A stretch of 42,426 nucleotides of DNA from Allobosea sp. TND4EK4 (GTDB lineage: Bacteria; Pseudomonadota; Alphaproteobacteria; Rhizobiales; Beijerinckiaceae). Positions 25,290 to 32,961 of the stretch are shown piece by piece (position 1 is the first letter of the stretch; every line of letters begins with the position of its first letter). The stretch is taken from contig NZ_FTMO01000024.1 in NCBI RefSeq assembly GCF_900156025.1, forward strand, positions 1 to 42,426, given 5' to 3'. Below the pieces are notes generated by a model, which searched no databases, was not told where the DNA came from, and saw only the letters and a list, made by a program, of their open reading frames with translations. A program made the translations under genes and the position numbers.

Positions 25290-26659
25290 ATCATCACAGC
25301 CTCGTCTGCCGCCTCGGCGCCGACGATACCTCAACCGTCAAACCGTCGCGGTCCGACAGCAAGCTCACCGAGGTGTCGTTTGTCGACGGCTACCACCGCC
25401 TCGGCTATGGTCTCGGCCAGGCGCTCGACCAGCTCCGCGAGCTCGGCCTCCGTCCCTCAGAGCGCACGGTCGACCTGGCGCTCCTCGCCGCGGCGCTGAC
25501 GGCGGCGGACACTCGGATATCCCGATCGAGCGAGTCGCAGAACGCCTGGACGCGCGAGGTCGACCTCTGCATTCCCGTCGCGGAGCCAAAGCTGTGGGAG
25601 AGCCTGGCGCCGCTGATCGTCACGACCCTCAACTTCCTGACCGGGGATCGCTGGGGCGTGCGGTTCCGGGCGCGACCGAAAGGGCTCGCGGCCCTCGCGC
25701 TGGCCCCAACGAAGCTCCGGACTGCCACCGCCGACTCGGTCTGCCTCTTCTCGGGCGGCCTCGACAGCTTCATCGGCGCGATCGACCTCCTCGCAGACGG
25801 CAAGGCGCCGATGCTCGTCAGCCATTACTGGGACGGGATCACAAGCACACATCAGACCTACTGCGCGGGCGTCATCGCCAAGCGCTTCCCTAAGCAGTGC
25901 TTCCACCACCTGCGCGCCCGCGTCGGCTTCCCCAACGATCTTGTCGAGGGTTCGGCAGGCGAGAATACCCTTCGCGGCCGCTCGTTCCTGTTCTTCGCGC
26001 TCGCCACCTTGGCGGCCGATGCGCTCGGCGGCGACATGACCGTCCATGTCCCCGAGAACGGCCTGATCTCGCTGAACGTCCCGCTCGATCCGACCCGGCT
26101 CGGCGCGCTCAGCACCCGCACGACCCACCCCTTCTACATGGCCCGTTTTGACGACATCCTGGCGGGCCTCGGCCTGCCTATCCGTCTGAAGAACCGCTAC
26201 CGCTTCCGGACCAAGGGCATGATGGCGAAGGATTGCGCGGACGGGACGTTGCTGAAGAAGGAGGCGCGACATACCATGTCGTGCTCCTCACCGGCCAAGG
26301 CGCGTTGGGCCAAGGACGAGGACGCCCGCCAGCCCAAGCATTGCGGCCACTGCGTGCCCTGCTTGATCCGCCGAGCCGCGATGCTGGAGGGTTTGGGCGG
26401 CGACGACACGCCCTATCAGCTCACTGATCTACGGGCGAAGATTCTCGACAGCGCCAAGGCCGAGGGCGCCCATGTTCGCGGTTTCCAAATCGCGCTGTCG
26501 CGGCTCGCCAGGAAGCCGGCTCGCGCGAAACTCGATATTCACCGGCCCGGCCCGTTGACCGATCACCCGAACGATCTCGCCGCCTACGAGAAGGCCTATG
26601 TTGACGGGCTGCATGAGGTCGGACGGCTGCTGAAGGGCGTGCGGGCCAAGCCGCGATGA
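25286..26659 (+). CDS. qatC: QatC, QueC-like PP-loop enzyme
   Basis: A 457-residue protein. The PP-loop ATP pyrophosphatase motif is LFSGGLDS (154-161). A C-terminal zinc-site pattern is visible: C333 (TMSCSS), then C353, C356 and C359 in KHCGHCVPC, as in QueC, which makes 7-cyano-7-deazaguanine in queuosine synthesis. It is much longer than a housekeeping QueC (about 230 residues), with about 150 extra N-terminal residues, and no queD, queE or queF genes are nearby, so a defence role in QatABCD is far more likely than queuosine synthesis. It overlaps both neighbours by ATGA, so the operon is tightly coupled. Confidence 0.9.
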   Translation: MNHHSLVCRLGADDTSTVKPSRSDSKLTEVSFVDGYHRLGYGLGQALDQLRELGLRPSERTVDLALLAAALTAADTRISRSSESQNAWTREVDLCIPVAEPKLWESLAPLIVTTLNFLTGDRWGVRFRARPKGLAALALAPTKLRTATADSVCLFSGGLDSFIGAIDLLADGKAPMLVSHYWDGITSTHQTYCAGVIAKRFPKQCFHHLRARVGFPNDLVEGSAGENTLRGRSFLFFALATLAADALGGDMTVHVPENGLISLNVPLDPTRLGALSTRTTHPFYMARFDDILAGLGLPIRLKNRYRFRTKGMMAKDCADGTLLKKEARHTMSCSSPAKARWAKDEDARQPKHCGHCVPCLIRRAAMLEGLGGDDTPYQLTDLRAKILDSAKAEGAHVRGFQIALSRLARKPARAKLDIHRPGPLTDHPNDLAAYEKAYVDGLHEVGRLLKGVRAKPR

Positions 26660-27426
26660 CGCTTAGCCAACCCGCGCGCCCGCGCCTCGTCGACTTCCAC
26701 TGTCACCTCGACCTCTATCCAGACCACGCCGCGCTAATTCGCGAATGTGACAGCGAAGCCGTGGCGACGCTCGCCGTCACCACTACCCCGAAGGCGTGGC
26801 CGCGCAACCGTGATCTGGCGAGGACGTCGACTCATGTTCGGGTCGCGCTCGGCCTGCATCCGCAGCTGGTCGCCGAACGCGAGGCCGAGCTGCCGCTGTT
26901 CGAGCGGTATCTGTCCGAAGCGCGCTATGTCGGCGAGGTCGGGCTCGACGCTGGCCCCCGCTTCTATCGCAGCTTCGAAGCCCAGGAGCGCGTGTTCGCC
27001 CGCGTGCTCGCCGCCTGCGCCGAACAGGGCGATAAGATCCTGACGCTCCACAGCGTCCGGGCCGTCGGCAAGGTGCTCGGTCATCTCGAGCGCGCCCTGC
27101 CCCCCGATCGGGGACGCGTCATCCTGCACTGGTTCACGGGAACCGCCGCGGAGGCGCGCAGGGCCTCCGAACGCGGCTGCTACTTCTCGATCAATTCGGA
27201 GATGCTCCGCTCGCCCAAACACCGCCAGCTCGTCGCTGGCCTACCCCTCGATCGCCTGCTGACCGAGACCGATGGCCCCTTCGTCGAGGTAGGCGGCCGA
27301 CCGGTTCGGCCATCGGCGGTGGCGCAGACCGTCGCGGACTTGGCCAAGCTTCGGGGCGAACCAGTCGACGCAATGGCCAGCCTGATCGTGGCCAACCTTC
27401 GCGTGCTCGTGGCGCCAGTGACCTAA
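26656..27426 (+). CDS. qatD: QatD, TatD-family metal-dependent DNase
   Basis: A 256-residue TatD-like hydrolase. Metal ligands are visible as H15 and H17 (DFHCHLD), E94 (VGEVGLD), H132 (TLHS), H158 (ILHWF) and D206 (TETDGPF), a full set, so the enzyme should be active. Housekeeping TatD acts as a 3'-5' exonuclease; in QatABCD the homologue is the proposed nuclease effector. It is the last gene of the qat operon, starting on an ATGA overlap with qatC. Confidence 0.9.
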   Translation: MTLSQPARPRLVDFHCHLDLYPDHAALIRECDSEAVATLAVTTTPKAWPRNRDLARTSTHVRVALGLHPQLVAEREAELPLFERYLSEARYVGEVGLDAGPRFYRSFEAQERVFARVLAACAEQGDKILTLHSVRAVGKVLGHLERALPPDRGRVILHWFTGTAAEARRASERGCYFSINSEMLRSPKHRQLVAGLPLDRLLTETDGPFVEVGGRPVRPSAVAQTVADLAKLRGEPVDAMASLIVANLRVLVAPVT

Positions 27427-27651
27427 GGGAAAATGATCATCTCCGCGTTGAGATCGGCCGTTTTGCCCAACCCTGGCGCCCCACAAGCGGACGCCCCTAA
27501 TGTCGGGAATGGGCCAGAGGTTCGCATTGGCCGCCCCGCGTTGAGCGGCAAAGCACGAAAAAGAATGATCATCGGGACCCATGGTTGGGAACCCCCGCGA
27601 ACTAAGGCCGACGAGCCGTTCCGGGTCCTGCGAGCCCGAACGGATACTGAA
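27427..27651. other. Boundary between the qat operon and the exonuclease block, with short repeats
   Basis: A 225-bp stretch. An in-frame extension of the next gene runs through it to an ATG at 27433, but the encoded sequence looks non-coding. Two 10-mers each occur twice: aatgatcatc at 27432-27441 and 27564-27573, and ccgcgttgag at 27443-27452 and 27536-27545. The arrangement a-b-b-a is roughly symmetrical. It may hold the promoter of the following block. Confidence 0.4.
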
Positions 27652-28110
27652 ATGAAGAAGGTGAATGAAGGCGGCGACACCGCCTGGGATGCGGCGCGCC
27701 CGAGCGAGGCGCACCTCTCGCGCTACCATCGCAGCTACAAAATGACGACGGACCACCCGGAGCGGTTCTATCGGCTCTGGCAGGAGGCGATGGCGCATGC
27801 GCTGCTGCTCGAGCAGCAAGGCGATCGGACCTACCCCCTGCATGCCGGCTTGACCGCCATGCAAATGGCGGAGGGCGCTCGGTCTCACGCGCGCTTCTTC
27901 GCCTTCATGCTGGCGGAGGCTCCAGCGCAGGAGGTGGCCCATCTCGAGACCAAGATCGCAGTCCACACGGACATGGCGTCGGACCCCGATGAGATCCGCC
28001 GCTCCCGCACCGCCTGGATGGTGGAGGCCGCGCTGCAGCAGGATGCCCGTGATCTCGGGATCACCCTGACCAAGACCCCCACCGCGCCTGGCGGCGAGAG
28101 CTGGCACTGA
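27652..28110 (+). CDS. Conserved-looking hypothetical protein upstream of exonuclease I
   Basis: A 152-residue soluble, mainly helical protein: MTTDHPERFYRLWQEAMAHALLLEQQ, then helices rich in A, E and H. No family was recognised. ATG 27652 (MKKVNEGG) is my choice; the ATG codon at 27742 is the alternative, and neither has a good Shine-Dalgarno. The gene ends 11 bp before the exonuclease start, so the two are probably cotranscribed. Confidence 0.6.
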   Translation: MKKVNEGGDTAWDAARPSEAHLSRYHRSYKMTTDHPERFYRLWQEAMAHALLLEQQGDRTYPLHAGLTAMQMAEGARSHARFFAFMLAEAPAQEVAHLETKIAVHTDMASDPDEIRRSRTAWMVEAALQQDARDLGITLTKTPTAPGGESWH

Positions 28111-28121
28111 GGGACGCCGCC

Positions 28122-29528
28122 ATGAGCTACATCTTCATGGACTTCGAGGCCAGCGGGCTGACACCAGCCTGGAACGTCCCGCTCCAGGCCGCCTATGTGG
28201 AGACCGACGGCGATCTCCGCCCTCTGCGCGAGACCGTGCTGCGTGGGCGGCTGCCCGCCCATGTGGTGCCTGCGCCTGACGCGCTGGTCGTCACGGGCCT
28301 CGATCCAGATCGTATCGAGGCCGCTCCGCTGTCGCAACTCGAGCTGATGCAGGCGATCGCCCGTATCCTCAACGCCGCGTCGCCCACCACCATCCTGGGC
28401 TACAGCAACCTCGCGTACGACGAGGAATTGCAGCGCCACAGCTCCTTCCAGACGCTGCATCCGCCTTACGCGACCTCGATGCCGGGCTTCAAGCGGGCCG
28501 ACGTGCTGATCATGCTGCGCGCGGTGGCGATGCTAGCACCCGAGGTAATCACCATCCCGGTGACGCCTGAAGGCAAGCCGACAATGCGGTTGGGGCCGGT
28601 CTGCCGTGCCAACGGCATCACCTTTGCCGAGGCGGACGCTCATGACGCGCTGAACGACGTCCACGCCACGATCGCGCTGTTCAGGCTTCTGCACGAACGC
28701 GCGCCGACCATCATCACGGCGATGATGGCCAACGCCCATAAGAGCGGCCCCGCGGGACTGCTCGCAGGCCCGGCACCGGTCGGACTCGGCCTGTTCAACC
28801 GCATGATGCCGGCCGGCGGGATCATGCCTGTGCCAGGCAATGCGTCGTCCTGGGCGGTCGCCGATCTGACGGTCGATCCAGCCTATCTTGACGCCACGCC
28901 CGAACAGCTCGGTGAGCTTCTGTTCGCCAGGGGCGAGCGCCCGCTCCGACTGGTCAAGACCAATGCCCAACCGATCCTGCTGCACTGGGGGATGGCGGCT
29001 CCCGACGCACAGGGCGAGATCCCCTCGGCCGGCCATTGCCAAGCCCGTCTGGCCCGGATCCGGGGTCATGCGCGCTTCCGCGACAACCTCGCGATCGCGC
29101 TGTCAGGTCGCTTCACCGGTAAGGAGCCGAGCCCGTGGCCGGATGCCGCCCTGTACAGCGGCGGCTTCATCAGCCGGGAGGACGCGATCACCTCGCGGCG
29201 CTGGCACGAAGTTGCGTGGGATCAGCGGGTGCGGCTCGGCCGCGAGCTTCTTGGCGACGTCAGGCTGAAAGCCTTCGCCAATCGCTGGGCGTGGCTGGAA
29301 TCGCCCGAGGAGCTCTCCGTTGCCGAGCGCGAGAAGGGAGCGGCCTGGTTTGCCCACCGCCTCGACACGCTGGAGGATGTGCCCTGGCTGACGCGCCCAG
29401 CCGCCCTGCAGCGCATCGCTGCCCTGAAGGCCGTTGCCGGTCCGGCTGAGCCGGACCGGTTGCGGCAGCTCGACGCCATCCAACGCTGGATTGCCGGGCG
29501 CGGCCGGACGTTTTCGCAAGCCGCGTGA
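28122..29528 (+). CDS. Exodeoxyribonuclease I-like (SbcB) DEDDh exonuclease
   Basis: A 468-residue protein with the DnaQ-like fold and SbcB layout. Exo I is D7 and E9 (FMDFEASG), Exo II includes YSNLAYDEELQRHSSFQ, and Exo III is the HDALND-type H-x4-D. The remainder matches the SH3-like and helical domains of ExoI in length and in the SGRFTGKEPSPWPDAALYSGGF block. SbcB degrades single-stranded DNA 3' to 5'. Phages and mobile elements sometimes carry such nucleases for recombination or to protect replication; here the role is unknown. It looks intact. Confidence 0.82.
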   Translation: MSYIFMDFEASGLTPAWNVPLQAAYVETDGDLRPLRETVLRGRLPAHVVPAPDALVVTGLDPDRIEAAPLSQLELMQAIARILNAASPTTILGYSNLAYDEELQRHSSFQTLHPPYATSMPGFKRADVLIMLRAVAMLAPEVITIPVTPEGKPTMRLGPVCRANGITFAEADAHDALNDVHATIALFRLLHERAPTIITAMMANAHKSGPAGLLAGPAPVGLGLFNRMMPAGGIMPVPGNASSWAVADLTVDPAYLDATPEQLGELLFARGERPLRLVKTNAQPILLHWGMAAPDAQGEIPSAGHCQARLARIRGHARFRDNLAIALSGRFTGKEPSPWPDAALYSGGFISREDAITSRRWHEVAWDQRVRLGRELLGDVRLKAFANRWAWLESPEELSVAEREKGAAWFAHRLDTLEDVPWLTRPAALQRIAALKAVAGPAEPDRLRQLDAIQRWIAGRGRTFSQAA

Positions 29529-29554
29529 ACCAGGGCACCATGGCCGACATCAGG

Positions 29555-29580
29555 AAGGCGCTCCGGAACAGGAGCGCCTT
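29555..29580 (+). terminator. Hairpin leader 1
   Basis: A perfect 10-bp stem, aaggcgctcc / ggagcgcctt, with loop ggaaca, followed by t-rich ttgtcgattt. It lies 26 bp after the exonuclease stop and 68 bp before the next start. It fits an intrinsic terminator, and it is the first of four similarly placed hairpins. Confidence 0.65.
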
Positions 29581-29648
29581 TGTCGATTTCCGAGAAAGCG
29601 GAGGTGAAGCGCAGCCAATGGGGCTGTGACCCATAGGAATCGACGACC

Positions 29649-30650
29649 ATGACGAACAACAACCAGGACAGGAGCATCACGCCGATGGCGACCGGTGAAG
29701 AGGGCGGCGGTGATCACCCGCTCGGGCCTATCCGCGACCCGCTCGCCGACGCTACTGAAGGCCTCGGCAACGACCCCTCGTTGGGCGAGCTGATCGCGGT
29801 GCGCGATCACGCACCCGATCTCAAGATCGTCGCGCGCGAGGCGAAGCGCTGCAACGACGAGGCGCAGCGACTGCCTTACGGCCTCGAACAGACCAACGAA
29901 GATCGTATGGCGCAGGTCGGGCTGCAGATCGTCGGCTTGAGCTGCGCCGCCATCGTGGCGATCTGGCCGACCGACACGGTCGAGGACGCCGACGCCAAGC
30001 GGGCGCTCGCCCGGGAGACGCAGCCGCACTATGGCGAAACTGACTTCGAGGTCGCGCCGATGCTCTCAGTCGAGGATGCAATTCGCATCAGGCTGCACCG
30101 CGCTGCCTTCGACGTCGGTGCGCTCGTGGTGCCTCCGGGCCCGGCTGTGCCGGCGCACTCCGACCGGGGTCTCGCGACCTGGCCGCTGTCGCGGTTCGAT
30201 CTCGTCGATGCGGTGCCGCTGACGGGGGGCCTGGCGACGCTGGATGCGCGCGGCATCGCCCGGTGGGGCGCCTTCGTCGAGGCGTATCCCGACCTGACCG
30301 CGCTGGTCCACCGCTTCAGCACCATGATCACCATCGCCGATCGCCTCACGGTGATCGCCAATCGCAACGAGCGCGACAGCGCGCCGATGCGCCGGGCCGT
30401 GGAGGGCGCGCGCATTCTCGGCTATCTCGCCGCGGCGCGGGCGGCAATCTGGCCGGCGATGCTCCACTCGGCCGATGCGCAGGCCAAGCTCAGGCTCGTC
30501 GCGCTGATCAACGATCGCGCCTGCCGGCACGATCCGCTGCATCAGCAGGCAGCGATCCGGCATCTCGTCAGCGAAGCCAACTGGATCGCCAAGCGCTTCC
30601 GGTTCGGCGGCACGCTAGAGCTCGAGCCGTCGTGGATCCCGATTGCGTAG
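29649..30650 (+). CDS. Paralogue 1 of an unknown island protein family
   Basis: A 333-residue soluble protein without recognised domain. The N-terminal 50 residues are low-complexity and acidic, then NDPSLGELIAVRD, an IVGLSCAAIVAIWPTDTVEDADAK helix and a C-terminal YLAAARAAIWP...DPLHQQAAIRHLVSEANWI region. It shares these landmarks with the next gene (30770-31768) and, more weakly, with 31898-32842, so the three form a tandem paralogous family. It starts at ATG 29649 after aggaatcgacgacc. Located between hairpins 1 and 2. Function unknown. Confidence 0.7.
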   Translation: MTNNNQDRSITPMATGEEGGGDHPLGPIRDPLADATEGLGNDPSLGELIAVRDHAPDLKIVAREAKRCNDEAQRLPYGLEQTNEDRMAQVGLQIVGLSCAAIVAIWPTDTVEDADAKRALARETQPHYGETDFEVAPMLSVEDAIRIRLHRAAFDVGALVVPPGPAVPAHSDRGLATWPLSRFDLVDAVPLTGGLATLDARGIARWGAFVEAYPDLTALVHRFSTMITIADRLTVIANRNERDSAPMRRAVEGARILGYLAAARAAIWPAMLHSADAQAKLRLVALINDRACRHDPLHQQAAIRHLVSEANWIAKRFRFGGTLELEPSWIPIA

Positions 30651-30678
30651 CGGTATCGCCAGAGCGACAGGACAGGAC

Positions 30679-30704
30679 GATGGCGCCCCTGTGGGGGCGC
30701 CATC
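30679..30704 (+). terminator. Hairpin leader 2
   Basis: An 11-bp perfect stem, gatggcgcccc / ggggcgccatc, loop tgtg. No T-run follows, so termination is uncertain. It lies 29 bp after the upstream stop and 65 bp before the next start, the same geometry as the other leaders. Confidence 0.5.
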
Positions 30705-30769
30705 AGCGATTTCAGGACCGGAGGGAGAGTGCGGCCGGATGGTCGCGACCCACGAGAAAAGAGTTCAAC

Positions 30770-31768
30770 ATGAGCAAGAATGACCAGGGCGGGCGCTCGC
30801 TTAGCCCACGCACCGGTGGCCCGGTGGATGAGCCCGGCGACCGGACGCTGCGCGACCCGATCGCGATGGCGGTCGAGATCATCAGTGGCGAGGATCCGAG
30901 CATCGCGGAGCTGGTGGCCTTCCGCCGCCAGCCAATCGACCTGAAGGCGGCGGCGCGCAACGCCAAGAGCCTTTCAAACGAGGAGTTCCGGTTAAGCCTC
31001 TCGAAAGAGCTCGGCGACCGCGACTACGACTTCGCCTGCGCCGGGCTTAAGATCATGAGCCTGAGCCTGGTTGCGCTGACCGCGATCTGGCCGGCCGACG
31101 ACCTCGAGGGGGCCGAGGCCAAACTGGCGCTCGCCGAGCAGACCGGCGCACTGCACCATCGCCGCGACAAGACCTACGTCTCGACGATCGACGCGACGCT
31201 GGCGCGCCGCATCCGCTGGAAGCGGGCGGCCTTCGCCGTACCCGAGCTGATGCTGCCACCGGCCCCGAGCGCGCCGCAGGGCGACAGCCGGGGACTGTCG
31301 GCCTGGCCGCTTGAGCGCTGGGACCTCACGCAGGGGCTTGAACTGCGTGGAGGCCCGCCGGCCTACGCTCATACCCAGGTCACCGCCTGGGTCGCCTTCG
31401 CGAAGGCCGCGCCAGACCTCGACAATCTCCTGCAGCGCGCCCGCAAGATGTTCGAGACCTGCGACCGGCTGATCGCGCTGGCCCAGCGCGGGCCGGAGAA
31501 TGCGAGCGAGCTGATGGTCGCAGCCGATGCCGCGCGCATCGCCGGCTATCTGGCGGCGGCGCAGGTCATGATCTGGCCGGTTCACGACCGCGCCGCGCTG
31601 GCGATCAAGAAAGAGATCGTCGCGTTGATCAATCTGCGCGGCGAGATCGGCGATCCCGTCCACATGCAGGCGGCGGTGCGCCACGTCACGGCCGACGCGG
31701 CATGGGTCAAATCCCTGCCTGCGGACGCTCGTGATCGGCTCAACTTCGATTGGTCCGAGCTGGTTTAG
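30770..31768 (+). CDS. Paralogue 2 of the unknown island protein family
   Basis: A 332-residue protein, clearly homologous to the preceding one: GEDPSIAELVAFRR, IMSLSLVALTAIWPADDLEGAEAK, GLSAWPLERWDL (against GLATWPLSRFDL), YLAAAQVMIWP and DPVHMQAAVRHVTADAAWV. ATG 30770 (MSKNDQGG) is chosen because upstream codons in the same frame are out-of-frame reading of paralogue 1. No catalytic motif is seen; the conserved WP motifs and helical make-up suggest a structural or binding role. Function unknown. Confidence 0.72.
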   Translation: MSKNDQGGRSLSPRTGGPVDEPGDRTLRDPIAMAVEIISGEDPSIAELVAFRRQPIDLKAAARNAKSLSNEEFRLSLSKELGDRDYDFACAGLKIMSLSLVALTAIWPADDLEGAEAKLALAEQTGALHHRRDKTYVSTIDATLARRIRWKRAAFAVPELMLPPAPSAPQGDSRGLSAWPLERWDLTQGLELRGGPPAYAHTQVTAWVAFAKAAPDLDNLLQRARKMFETCDRLIALAQRGPENASELMVAADAARIAGYLAAAQVMIWPVHDRAALAIKKEIVALINLRGEIGDPVHMQAAVRHVTADAAWVKSLPADARDRLNFDWSELV

Positions 31769-31797
31769 CAGCCCAGCCGCACGAGAAATGACAGCGA

Positions 31798-31828
31798 GGG
31801 CAGCGCCTGCAACGGCGCTGCCCTTTTT
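31798..31828 (+). terminator. Intrinsic terminator / hairpin leader 3
   Basis: A 10-bp perfect stem, gggcagcgcc / ggcgctgccc, loop tgcaac, followed by ttttt. This is a textbook Rho-independent terminator. It lies 29 bp after the paralogue 2 stop and about 70 bp before the next start. Confidence 0.85.
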
Positions 31829-31897
31829 GATTGGGGAAGACGGAGGAACAGCGACTGCCAGGAGCAGATCACCCCCATGGAATTAAGGCCAAGCAAC

Positions 31898-32842
31898 ATG
31901 AACACCACCAACCGCAGCGACCTGCTCAGCAGCATCGTCCTCGACACCACGCAGCATCAGATCACCGACGACCTTCTCGCGCTCGAGGCCCGGTTCCGAC
32001 AGGCGGAGACCGAGATCGAGACGCTCGCCAACTGGCGCAACGCGCTTCCGGATCTGCTTCCGATCAGGGGCTGCGCGCAGGCCAATGCCGACCAGGTTCG
32101 CCGGCTGATCAAGGGTCTCGCCCGCGAGCCCGAGCTGGTCGATGACTGGATCGACGTGGCCAATGCGCTGACGGTCCTCGTCAACGCCGCGAACCTCTCC
32201 CTCCTGCTTCTGCCGCCTCGCAGCATCGACGACGCCTGGGCCGGCAGAAACTTCGGCTTCCATCTGCTTCGCCATACCAAGCGCCATGGCGATGGCGAGG
32301 AACTCTCGCTGGCGCGCCGCGCGACCAGCGCGCTGAAGCCCGAGCCCAGCGAGCAGGACCTGCCAAGCGACGCCGCCGGCATCCGCACGATGATCGAGAC
32401 GATGGCTCGCCGGGCGAGCGCGCTGCAGCCGAAGCCGCTCGCGGCCACGCCTGGTGGCACGCCGGCCGTTCATCCGCTTGAGCACGCCGCCAGCCTGAAG
32501 GCCTTCTTCGCGAAGCGGCAGGACCTCATGCGCTGGTACAAAGCTGCCTGCCAGCTGCTGCACAACACCGAAGGCTTCGCCACGAGCGGGCTGCCGGCGA
32601 GGGTCGTCGAGGATGCGACCGAAGGTGCCATCATCCTCAGCTACGCGCGCCTGCTGCGGGTCGCGCTCTGGCCCGCCCGCGATCAGCGCGATGTCGAGGC
32701 AAAGCTCGCGGCCCGCGATCTCGTGCGGGTCCGAACGACCGACCCTGAGCGGCTCGGAGCCCTCTTCGAGATCGCCCTCGAGCAGGGTGAAATGGTCGCC
32801 GGACAGTCGACGCGGTTCCTCAACATCGAACCGGCCGGCTGA
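31898..32842 (+). CDS. Paralogue 3 (divergent) of the unknown island protein family
   Basis: A 314-residue helical protein. Overall similarity to its neighbours is low, but the order of landmarks is kept: ITDDLLALEARFRQ near the N-terminus, a leucine-rich helix (LTVLVNAANLSLLLLPP) in the place of the first WP motif, and YARLLRVALWPARDQRDVEAK near the C-terminus. ATG 31898 is chosen by analogy with the starts of the paralogues; ATG 31877 is in frame. Function unknown. It precedes the Lon-like ATPase gene and shares its leader arrangement. Confidence 0.68.
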   Translation: MNTTNRSDLLSSIVLDTTQHQITDDLLALEARFRQAETEIETLANWRNALPDLLPIRGCAQANADQVRRLIKGLAREPELVDDWIDVANALTVLVNAANLSLLLLPPRSIDDAWAGRNFGFHLLRHTKRHGDGEELSLARRATSALKPEPSEQDLPSDAAGIRTMIETMARRASALQPKPLAATPGGTPAVHPLEHAASLKAFFAKRQDLMRWYKAACQLLHNTEGFATSGLPARVVEDATEGAIILSYARLLRVALWPARDQRDVEAKLAARDLVRVRTTDPERLGALFEIALEQGEMVAGQSTRFLNIEPAG

Positions 32843-32874
32843 CGGCCTCCCACCGATCCTCAATGAATGCTGGG

Positions 32875-32900
32875 AAGGCGTGCCGTGCGTGGCGCGCCTT
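32875..32900 (+). terminator. Hairpin leader 4
   Basis: A 10-bp stem with one G-T pair, aaggcgtgcc / ggcgcgcctt, loop gtgcgt, followed by tcgtc. Its outer stem, aaggcg / cgcctt, equals that of hairpin 1. It lies 32 bp after the upstream stop and 61 bp before the ATPase start. Confidence 0.6.
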
Positions 32901-32961
32901 TCGTCATGATGGAACGGGGGTGAAGGGGCGGACTGGCCGACCCCGAGGAATAATTCACACC

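Noticed and set aside
25286..26659. Housekeeping queuosine gene queC
   Set aside because: It is twice the usual length and embedded in a qatABCD operon, with no other queuosine genes nearby.
30263..30769. Upstream part of the paralogue 2 reading frame
   Set aside because: It is a shadow of paralogue 1 in another phase; the real start is ATG 30770.
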